Shown here piece by piece: positions 27,267-33,058 of a DNA stretch of 33,058 nucleotides. The notes beneath the pieces are model-generated. The model was not told where the DNA came from and made no database searches. It worked only from the letters and a program-made list of their open reading frames with translations. Position 1 is the stretch's first letter, and each line of letters begins with the position of its first letter. This stretch comes from Uliginosibacterium gangwonense. GTDB lineage: Bacteria; Pseudomonadota; Gammaproteobacteria; Burkholderiales; Rhodocyclaceae. The stretch covers positions 1-33,058 of the forward strand of contig SBBQ01000057.1 of NCBI GenBank assembly GCA_005239635.1. Reading direction: 5' to 3'. Made by a program: the position numbers and the translations under genes.

Positions 27267-27300
27267 ACACAAATGTTGCATTTGTGTTTCATGCAACATT
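27267..27300 (-). other. Two mutually exclusive hairpins at the 3' end of rpiA
   Basis: Pairing A: 27272-27281 with 27291-27300 (10 bp, AATGTTGCAT/ATGCAACATT on the minus strand), loop of 9. Pairing B: 27267-27275 with 27279-27287 (9 bp, ACACAAATG/CATTTGTGT), loop of 3. They share bases, so only one can form at a time. They start at the rpiA stop codon on the minus strand. No T-run follows. Confidence 0.5.
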
Positions 27301-27978
27301 TCAATCCAGTGTGAGTACGCCATCCGGGCCCGATAACAGGGCGACGTCTGCGCCACGATTGGCAAATAGACCGTTGGTGACAACACCCACAATTTCATTG
27401 ATGCGCGTCTCCAGCCCCTTCGGGTCGGTAATTTGCAGGCCATGCACATCGAGAATTACATTGCCGTTATCGGTAATAAAGCCGCTGCGAAGCTTGGGCT
27501 GGCCGCCCAGCTTTGCCAATTCAGCCGCTACGTATTCTTGGGCCATGGGAATCACTTCCACCGGCAACGGGAATTTGCCCATCACTTCAACTTGCTTGCT
27601 GCGGTCAGCAATACAAATAAAACGGCCGGCCACGGCTGCCACGATCTTTTCGCGGGTTAGTGCGCCTCCGCCGCCTTTAATCATGTTCAGGCCCGCATCA
27701 ATCTCATCAGCGCCGTCTACATAAACGGGGATGCTGCGGCCAGATTGCACAACCTCGTTGAGGTCGAGTACGCGAATGCCGACTGCTTCGAGTCGGGTTG
27801 CACTCGCTTTGGAGCTGGAAACGGCACCCGGAATGCGGTCGCGGATCTTGCCGAGTTCTTCAATAAAGAAATTGGCGGTTGAGCCGGTGCCAACACCAAT
27901 AATTTCACCTTCCTGCACATAAGCCATTGCAGCACGCGCTGCGGCCATTTTCATTTCGTCTTGTGTAAGTACAGCCAT
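27301..27978 (-). CDS. rpiA: Ribose-5-phosphate isomerase A
   Basis: Interconverts ribose 5-phosphate and ribulose 5-phosphate, feeding phosphoribulokinase in the CBB cycle as well as nucleotide synthesis. The 225-residue length is normal. Motifs are [15 protein letters not shown] (about 28-42), [15 protein letters not shown] (about 86-94) with the catalytic Asp residues, and [14 protein letters not shown]. An AAGGAGG ribosome site lies about 9 bases before the ATG. It is located 8 kb from cbbR and outside the main cbb array, with phoU 103 bases downstream. It carries two exact iterated 9-mer copies in different reading frames (27358 and 27512). Confidence 0.96.
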   Translation of the reverse strand: MAVLTQDEMKMAAARAAMAYVQEGEIIGVGTGSTANFFIEELGKIRDRIPGAVSSSKASATRLEAVGIRVLDLNEVVQSGRSIPVYVDGADEIDAGLNMIKGGGGALTREKIVAAVAGRFICIADRSKQVEVMGKFPLPVEVIPMAQEYVAAELAKLGGQPKLRSGFITDNGNVILDVHGLQITDPKGLETRINEIVGVVTNGLFANRGADVALLSGPDGVLTLD

Positions 27979-28098
27979 TACCTGAATCCTCCTTGGAGGC
28001 TCGATTCTAGCGGATGCACGTGGCAGAACAAGTTAAAGAATCCTCATGTTTTGACGTAACCAAATATATAGTCGCCCCCTGCATAAAGTGTTTTTTGT

Positions 28099-28986
28099 AT
28101 GTCTTTGATTCCAATAAAGAAAACAGACGTTATTGTTGGCTACCCGCTGCCGTACTCCATTTACGACGCGCAACGTAAATTGTTGCTGCGCGAGGGTGTG
28201 GTCGTGCAAAGCGTGAGCCAACTAGAAGGTTTGTCAGAGCGCGGCCTGTTTCGTGAGCCGCCTAGACGCTTACGGGATCGCACCGACGGGATTAACAAAG
28301 AACAAGACAACAAGCCGCCCGAAAAGCAGTTTGATCTTGAAGATATTCGGTTGTCTATTGGTGACACGCTGCAAATGCAAGCCAATGGCGACGAAACCCA
28401 GCGCTATTACGTAAAGCTCGTGGGTTTTAGTAAAGGCAAGAGTGTGCTGGTGACGACCCCCACCGCAGACGGCAACACCATTCTGATGAAAGAAGGGCAG
28501 TCGTTTGTGGTGCGGTTGTTCAGCGGTAAAAATGTGTATGCGTTTCCGACTGCGATTAACAAGGTCGCGCATTCGCCGTTTCCCTACCTGCACCTCAATT
28601 ACCCGCTGTCTGTGCGCGGCTTGGCCTTACGACGTTCAACACGGGTTGATGTGAGTATTATCGCTTCGATCACGCACGGGAGTGGCAAGAGCCACGCGGC
28701 CACGATATGTAACCTCAGCAAACAAGGTGCATTGTTGGTGAGCAAATCAGCAATGGGCTTGAAAGACGAAAAACTGTCGATCAAGTTTCGCATCAAGGTG
28801 GATGATGTTGAACAGTATGTTACCGTGAGTGGTGCGATTCGAATGTTGCAGCCTGCGCCCGATTTAGAGGGTGCGATGCCGGGTGTGCACCATGGGGTGG
28901 AGTTTACAGAGATTCCCGAACAAGACCGTTTGGCACTCACAGCATTTGTCTATCAAATGCAGTTAGAGCAATCGGCCGAAGGCTGA
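28099..28986 (+). CDS. YcgR-like PilZ-domain c-di-GMP receptor
   Basis: A 295-residue cytosolic protein. The N-terminal part (about 1-60) has GYPLPYSIYDAQ and LLLREGVV, a module common in betaproteobacterial c-di-GMP proteins. A YcgR-like N-domain follows (about 80-170). The C-terminal PilZ domain (about 175-290) has both c-di-GMP motifs: RRSTR (178-182, RxxxR) and NLSKQG (205-210, NxSxxG). In known YcgR proteins c-di-GMP binding slows the flagellar motor. No flagellar genes are in view, so control of motility, pili or polysaccharide are all possible. The ATG lacks a clear ribosome site. It is divergent from rpiA and followed by two hairpins (28991-29033). Confidence 0.87.
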   Translation: MSLIPIKKTDVIVGYPLPYSIYDAQRKLLLREGVVVQSVSQLEGLSERGLFREPPRRLRDRTDGINKEQDNKPPEKQFDLEDIRLSIGDTLQMQANGDETQRYYVKLVGFSKGKSVLVTTPTADGNTILMKEGQSFVVRLFSGKNVYAFPTAINKVAHSPFPYLHLNYPLSVRGLALRRSTRVDVSIIASITHGSGKSHAATICNLSKQGALLVSKSAMGLKDEKLSIKFRIKVDDVEQYVTVSGAIRMLQPAPDLEGAMPGVHHGVEFTEIPEQDRLALTAFVYQMQLEQSAEG

Positions 28987-28990
28987 CCTC

Positions 28991-29033
28991 ATCTACGCAT
29001 TTTCTGCGTAGATTGGCAATTGGGTTTGCCAAT
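28991..29033 (+). terminator. Tandem hairpins after the PilZ gene, the second built from the iterated 9-mer
   Basis: First hairpin: 9-bp ATCTACGCA/TGCGTAGAT (28991-28999 with 29005-29013), loop of 5, beginning 4 bases after the stop. Second: ATTGGCAA/TTGCCAAT (29012-29019 with 29026-29033), loop of 6, made of a near-copy and an exact copy of TTTGCCAAT. They overlap by two bases. No T-run follows, so the terminator call is tentative. Confidence 0.5.
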
Positions 29034-29119
29034 GTCATTGAGTTTTCTTTGCGCTGTGTTAGCGTATCTCTTGCGCTGGGCCAAGGTGGTCTAGCCATCG
29101 TCAAACAAAGGGAGCGCAC

Positions 29120-29545
29120 ATGGGATTGCTCGACGGTCTGGCAGGTCAGGTTTTGGGTTCGGTGCTGGGCGGCAACGAACAGGGAACACAGTTAGGTGCT
29201 GGCAACATGCTGCAAGAAATTCTACAAATGCTGCAAGGCCAGCAAGGTGGTTTGGGCGGCTTAGTGGCGCAGTTTCAACAAGCCGGCTTGGGCGACCAGG
29301 TTAAATCATGGATCAGCACGGGCAGCAATTTGCCGATCAATGCAGATCAACTTAAAGCCGCATTGGGCGATGAAACTATTGCCAATATCGCCAGTAAGCT
29401 TGGGATGTCACAAGGCGATGCAGCAGGTGGATTAGCAGACTTGCTACCGCAGATCGTTGATAAGCTCACCCCAAATGGTCAAGTGAGCGAAGGTCATGAC
29501 CTGTCAGGTATGCTCGGTGGTCTGGCGGGGATGTTTGGCCGCTAA
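29120..29545 (+). CDS. DUF937 (YidB-like) protein
   Basis: A 141-residue Gly/Gln/Leu-rich soluble protein of the DUF937/YidB family, whose function is unknown. The start MGLLDGLAGQVLGSVLGG, the GLGGLVAQFQQAGLGDQVKSW core with WISTGSNLPI, and the C-terminal DLLPQIVDKLTPNG are the family signature. The glycine-rich tail reads LSGMLGGLAGMFGR. A GGGAG ribosome site precedes the ATG. It stands alone between the PilZ gene and a strong terminator, with its own spacer of 133 bases upstream. Confidence 0.9.
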   Translation: MGLLDGLAGQVLGSVLGGNEQGTQLGAGNMLQEILQMLQGQQGGLGGLVAQFQQAGLGDQVKSWISTGSNLPINADQLKAALGDETIANIASKLGMSQGDAAGGLADLLPQIVDKLTPNGQVSEGHDLSGMLGGLAGMFGR

Positions 29546-29573
29546 ACGAGTTTTTCCTGTTTTGTAGCAGAGT

Positions 29574-29602
29574 AATAAAGGGGCGCAGTGCGCCCCTTTA
29601 TT
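29574..29602. terminator. Bidirectional intrinsic terminator between DUF937 gene and lpdA
   Basis: A perfect 13-bp stem (29574-29586 with 29590-29602) with a 3-base loop AGT. The GGGGCGC core is flanked by AATAAA and TTTATT, making it usable in both directions for these convergent genes. Confidence 0.9.
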
Positions 29603-29662
29603 TGTTGCATTGCCAATCCACTGTAATCAAGTTGCGGATGGGCAGTGATGTCGATGAAGCGA

Positions 29663-31492
29663 TTAGCGTTTGCGGGGTGGCGGAAGGTCTGTACAGCTAC
29701 CGTGCGCCACTTCCGCGGCCATGCCAATGCTTTCGCCCAAGGTCGGGTGCGGGTGAATGGTTTTGCCAATGTCCACCGCGTCACAACCCATTTCAATCGC
29801 CAGCGCAACTTCGCCAATCATGTCGCCTGCATTGGGGCCCACAATGCCGCCGCCAATCACGCGATGTGTTTCTTCGTCGAAGATTAACTTGGTAAAGCCA
29901 TAGTCCGCACCATTGGCAATCGCGCGACCTGATGCGGCCCACGGAAATTTGCCAACGCTAATTTTGCGACCAGCCTTTTTCGCTTCATCTTCGGTGGTGC
30001 CAACCCACGCCACTTCAGGGTCGGTGTATGCCACGCCGGGAATCACGCTGGCATCGAAATGACTCTTCTGGCCGGCTGCGGCTTCAGCCGCAACGTGGCC
30101 TTCATGCACAGCTTTGTGAGCCAGCATGGGTTGTCCGACGATGTCGCCAATCGCGAAAATATTGGGCACGTTGGTGCGCATTTGGCTATCGACGGGAATA
30201 AAGCCGCGATCGGTAACAATTACGCCAGCTTTATCAGCTGCAATTTTTTTGCCGTTGGGTGAGCGACCTGCCGCTTGCAAAATCATGTCGTAACGCTGCG
30301 GTTCGGCGGGGGCTTGTTCACCTTCAAACTTCACCCAAACGCCATCCGGCTTGACGTCGACCGAAACCGTTTTGGTTTTCAGCATGACGTTTTCAAAGCG
30401 ATCGGCGTTTTGTTTTTCCCACACCTTTACCAAGTCGCGATCGGGGCCTTGCATCAGGCCGTCCATCATTTCGACCACATCAATTTTGGTGCCGAGCGTG
30501 GAGTACACCGTCGCCATTTCAAGGCCGATAATGCCGCCGCCAATGACCAGCATGCGCTCTGGTACGCTACGTAATTCAAGCGCACCGGTCGAGTCTACTA
30601 TGCGAGGGTCGCGCGGAATAAACGGCAAATGTACTGCGGCGCTTCCGGCGGCGATGATGCACTGCTTAAACCGCACAACTTTCTTCACGCCGGTTTTGTC
30701 TTGTGCGGTACCTGTCGTTTCTTCAACCTCAATATGATTGGCATCTAAAAAGGCACCGTAGCCGCGTACAACTTGTACTTTGCGTGCTTTCGCCATGCCG
30801 GCGAGACCGGTGGTGAGTTTGCCAACCACTTTCTCTTTATGCGTGCGCAGTTTTGCCAATTCAACTTTTGGCTTGCCGAACTTCACGCCGGCGTCGAGCA
30901 GGTGCGTCGCTTCGTTAATGACTTCTGCAACGTGCAGCAGCGCTTTGGACGGAATACAGCCGACGTTTAAGCACACGCCGCCGAGCGTGGCGTAGCGTTC
31001 AATAATGACCGTGTTGAGCCCTAAATCAGCAGCGCGGAAAGCAGCGGAGTAACCACCGGGACCAGCACCGAGTACCAGCATGTCACATTCGATATCGACT
31101 GCACCTGCATAACTGTTTGCTGCGGGGGCAGGCGCCGCACTGGGGGCTGTTGCCGGAACTGTTGCTGGTGCAGTGGCCGGAGTGGGTGTGGCCGCAGGCG
31201 CAGTGTTGGCTTGAGTTGTGACCGGTGTGGCGGTTGCTACTTCACCGGCGGCTGCGGTTTCCATAGTGCACACCAAGGTGCCCATACCAACTTTGTCGCC
31301 AACGTTCACTTTAATTTCTTTAACCGTGCCGCCGACGGGCGAGGGCACGTCCATGGTGGCCTTGTCTGATTCAAGGGTCAGCAGTGCATCTTCTGCATTT
31401 ACAACGTCGCCCACTTTGATCAGAACTTCAATCACCGGTACGTCTGAAAAATCGCCAATGTCTGGCACTTTTACTTCTACGATCTGGCTCAT
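29663..31492 (-). CDS. lpdA: Dihydrolipoamide dehydrogenase (E3) with N-terminal lipoyl domain
   Basis: E3 of the pyruvate dehydrogenase complex reoxidises the dihydrolipoyl arm of E2 using FAD and NAD. The 609-residue protein has an N-terminal lipoyl domain (about 1-80, lipoyl Lys44 in ESDKATMD). An Ala/Pro/Thr linker follows (about 85-130), then the flavoprotein. Its features are GAGPGGYSAAFRAADLG, the redox disulfide GGVCLNVGCIPSK, the NAD-binding GGGIIGLEMA, and the C-terminal HPHPTLGESI with the catalytic His. The lipoylated form is typical of beta- and some gammaproteobacteria. Its ATG overlaps the TGA stop of the BPH gene (ATGA), implying coupled translation. Confidence 0.96.
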   Translation of the reverse strand: MSQIVEVKVPDIGDFSDVPVIEVLIKVGDVVNAEDALLTLESDKATMDVPSPVGGTVKEIKVNVGDKVGMGTLVCTMETAAAGEVATATPVTTQANTAPAATPTPATAPATVPATAPSAAPAPAANSYAGAVDIECDMLVLGAGPGGYSAAFRAADLGLNTVIIERYATLGGVCLNVGCIPSKALLHVAEVINEATHLLDAGVKFGKPKVELAKLRTHKEKVVGKLTTGLAGMAKARKVQVVRGYGAFLDANHIEVEETTGTAQDKTGVKKVVRFKQCIIAAGSAAVHLPFIPRDPRIVDSTGALELRSVPERMLVIGGGIIGLEMATVYSTLGTKIDVVEMMDGLMQGPDRDLVKVWEKQNADRFENVMLKTKTVSVDVKPDGVWVKFEGEQAPAEPQRYDMILQAAGRSPNGKKIAADKAGVIVTDRGFIPVDSQMRTNVPNIFAIGDIVGQPMLAHKAVHEGHVAAEAAAGQKSHFDASVIPGVAYTDPEVAWVGTTEDEAKKAGRKISVGKFPWAASGRAIANGADYGFTKLIFDEETHRVIGGGIVGPNAGDMIGEVALAIEMGCDAVDIGKTIHPHPTLGESIGMAAEVAHGSCTDLPPPRKR

Positions 31493-32070
31493 GCGGAAGT
31501 GTCCTTCACCAGTTGTATTGCATGGGTCACGATGGGGTGGCCCGATGCTGTGTCGAATTCAATGCCGGCTTCTACACCAGCGTGCGCAATTTGTTCTGCT
31601 GTTGCTGCCGAATCGTACAGGGCATGCATCGCGCCCAGTGCAAAGTTGCGTCCCGAACCAATCGCCCAAAATCGATCGAAGCTAAATACTTCGCGATAGG
31701 AATACACGCCGTAAATGCCGCTGGTATTGGCAATGAGGGCGGTGATCTGCGATGACTCATACGGGTCATCGTCGTCTTCCTTTGGGTTGAGGTAAGCGTG
31801 CTCTTTGAGAACTGGGTGCAAGCGACGAAATGTTTCGTACACATCCATGCGGCTGTTTAACTTAACGTCTGTCAGCTGGCCGAGCGCTGAAGCCACCACG
31901 AGGTGATGTGCCGAGCTGCCACACAGACCGATCCATGAGTCATGCAAGTACAACAGCTTGTCGTGTTCGGTCTTGTAGTTGTGCCCTAAGCGCACATCAC
32001 CAAATGTGGTGAGCGAGTCGCTGGCGATGGCCAGCTGCCCATGCTTACGAACGACAGCAATGGTGGTCAT
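31489..32070 (-). CDS. Betaproteobacterial proteasome homologue (BPH), HslV-like Ntn-hydrolase
   Basis: A 193-residue Ntn-hydrolase-fold peptidase. After removal of Met1 the chain begins TTIAVVRKHGQLAIASDS, directly comparable with HslV (TTIVSVRRNG). In mature numbering Thr1 is the nucleophile, Asp17 is present, and Lys32 lines up with HslV Lys33 allowing for one deleted residue. It is shorter and divergent from HslV in the second half, and matches the BPH family found in betaproteobacteria. BPH is reported as a self-compartmentalising relative of the proteasome without a known dedicated ATPase. I set the start at 32070 because only this ATG exposes Thr1. It begins 10 bases after aceF stop and overlaps lpdA by 4 bases (ATGA), so it lies within the pyruvate dehydrogenase operon. 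Confidence 0.82.
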   Translation of the reverse strand: MTTIAVVRKHGQLAIASDSLTTFGDVRLGHNYKTEHDKLLYLHDSWIGLCGSSAHHLVVASALGQLTDVKLNSRMDVYETFRRLHPVLKEHAYLNPKEDDDDPYESSQITALIANTSGIYGVYSYREVFSFDRFWAIGSGRNFALGAMHALYDSAATAEQIAHAGVEAGIEFDTASGHPIVTHAIQLVKDTSA

Positions 32071-32080
32071 GGCGTGCCAC

Positions 32081-33058
32081 TCACACCAACATACGGCGCA
32101 TGTCGCCCAATAGCTGCGCCAGATACACGTTAAAGCGGGCAGCCTCGGCACCGTCGATCACGCGGTGATCCCACGATAGTGACAGCGGCAAGGTGAGGCG
32201 TGGTTCAAACTTCTCGCCATCCCACACGGGCCTCATCACAGAACGGCAGACGCCGAGAATGGCCACTTCAGGCGCATTAATAATTGGCGTAAAGAACGTA
32301 CCGCCAATACCGCCCAGCGAGCTGATTGAGAAGCAGCCGCCTTGCATTTGATCCGGCTTGAGCTTGCCGTCACGCGCCAGCTTTGCCAATTCAGACATTT
32401 CTTGCGCGATTTCCAGTACGCCTTTTTTGTCAGCATCACGAATCACGGGTACGACCAAACCATTCGGCGTGTCTGCGGCAAAACCAATGTGGTAGTACTG
32501 TTTGTAAACCAGATTGTCGCCATCGAGCGATGCATTGAAATTGGGAAACTTCTTCAGTGCTGCGACACTCGCTTTGATCAAAAATGCGAGCATCGAAACC
32601 TTGATGCCAGACTTCTCGTTCTCTTTATTAAGTTGCACGCGGAAGGCTTCGAGGTCGGTGATGTCTGCTTCGTCTTGGTTGGTGACATGCGGAATCATCA
32701 CCCAGTTGCGATGCAGATTCGCGCCGCTAATTTTTTTAATGCGTGACAGCGGCTTGCTTTCAACGGCACCAAATTTTGCGAAGTCGATCTTCGGCCACGG
32801 CAGCAAATCGATACCGCCCACGCCACCACCTGCACTGCTCGTTGCGCTGGGTAAGGTTCCGGCCGCTGCCTGCGCGACGATGCCTTTTACAAAGTTCTGC
32901 ACGTCTTGCTGCGTAATGCGGCCCTTCGGCCCAGAGCCTGCAACCAAGCGAATATCCACGCCCAGCTCGCGTGCGAATTGACGTACAGAAGGCGAGGCGT
33001 GTGTATTGCCGGCGGGCGTAATCACCGCGGGTGCAGCAGCGGGGGCCGCAACCGTAGG
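32081..33058 (-). CDS. aceF: Pyruvate dehydrogenase E2 (dihydrolipoamide acetyltransferase), C-terminal part
   Basis: The last 325 residues of an E2 acyltransferase; the N-terminal lipoyl domain(s) lie beyond the right edge, where the frame stays open. It starts with an Ala/Pro linker, then the E3/E1-binding domain (ASPSVRQFARELGVDIRLV and GSGPKGRITQQDV). A second linker and the catalytic domain follow, ending with the active-site SWDHRVIDGAEAARF (catalytic His and Asp). It transfers the acetyl group from lipoyl to CoA and forms the core of the complex. Order aceF-BPH-lpdA on one strand indicates a single transcript. An exact iterated 9-mer copy (32382) encodes Leu-Ala-Lys. Pyruvate versus 2-oxoglutarate specificity is judged from context and the lipoyl-E3 partner. 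Confidence 0.95.
   Translation of the reverse strand, partial: PTVAAPAAAPAVITPAGNTHASPSVRQFARELGVDIRLVAGSGPKGRITQQDVQNFVKGIVAQAAAGTLPSATSSAGGGVGGIDLLPWPKIDFAKFGAVESKPLSRIKKISGANLHRNWVMIPHVTNQDEADITDLEAFRVQLNKENEKSGIKVSMLAFLIKASVAALKKFPNFNASLDGDNLVYKQYYHIGFAADTPNGLVVPVIRDADKKGVLEIAQEMSELAKLARDGKLKPDQMQGGCFSISSLGGIGGTFFTPIINAPEVAILGVCRSVMRPVWDGEKFEPRLTLPLSLSWDHRVIDGAEAARFNVYLAQLLGDMRRMLV

Noticed and set aside
28051-28072. TTGACG followed by TATATAGT as a sigma-70 promoter for the PilZ gene
   Set aside because: The spacing between the hexamers is only about 8-10 bases, far short of 16-18.
32071-32151. 27-residue N-terminal extension of the BPH gene
   Set aside because: It overlaps the end of aceF, is not family-like, and would bury the catalytic Thr that must be the N-terminus.

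Overview
The window looks like a piece of the chromosome of an autotrophic betaproteobacterium of moderate GC content. Three things point there: a form IA RubisCO cluster (cbbLSQO) followed by almost the whole Calvin-Benson-Bassham (CBB) cycle, the neighbourhoods fba-purC and rsmE-argA-yggX, and a BPH-type proteasome homologue between aceF and lpdA. I cannot name a genus from sequence alone. No tRNA, rRNA, CRISPR, insertion sequence or phage gene was seen, and no gap between genes exceeds about 250 bases.

Layout. From 47 to 2163 on the minus strand are a truncated oligopeptidase A gene, a small unknown membrane protein and a DUF2189 membrane protein. From 19117 down to 2272 runs one long minus-strand array: cbbL, cbbS, cbbQ, cbbO, fbp, prk, tkt, gap, pgk, pyk, fba, psiE-like, cbbY and purC. 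cbbR lies divergent at 19248. From 20322 to 25502 are a two-receiver response regulator, an inositol-phosphatase/thioredoxin-fold pair on the minus strand, then rsmE, argA and yggX. From 25514 to 29545 are a zinc-ribbon/SEL1 membrane protein, phoU, rpiA, a YcgR-like PilZ protein and a DUF937 protein. From 29663 to the right edge is a minus-strand pyruvate dehydrogenase segment: aceF (partial), BPH and lpdA.

How it works together. CbbR probably controls divergent transcription of cbbLS and the genes behind it. RubisCO fixes CO2, CbbQ/CbbO keep it active, CbbY removes an inhibitory by-product, and Pgk, Gap, Fba, Fbp, Tkt, RpiA and Prk regenerate ribulose 1,5-bisphosphate. Pyk and the E2/E3 genes carry fixed carbon toward acetyl-CoA. 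Only ribulose-phosphate epimerase and triose-phosphate isomerase are missing here. Most cistron junctions of the array carry stem-loops without T-tracts, as would suit differential mRNA processing.

The most unusual signal is not a gene. The 9-mer TTTGCCAAT (or its complement ATTGGCAAA) occurs 23 times by my hand count, against roughly 0.2-0.3 expected. It occurs on both strands, in several reading frames, and is enriched and sometimes paired in inverted orientation between genes. It behaves like a DNA uptake sequence or another highly iterated functional oligonucleotide. The second point of interest is the BPH peptidase gene embedded in the pyruvate dehydrogenase operon.
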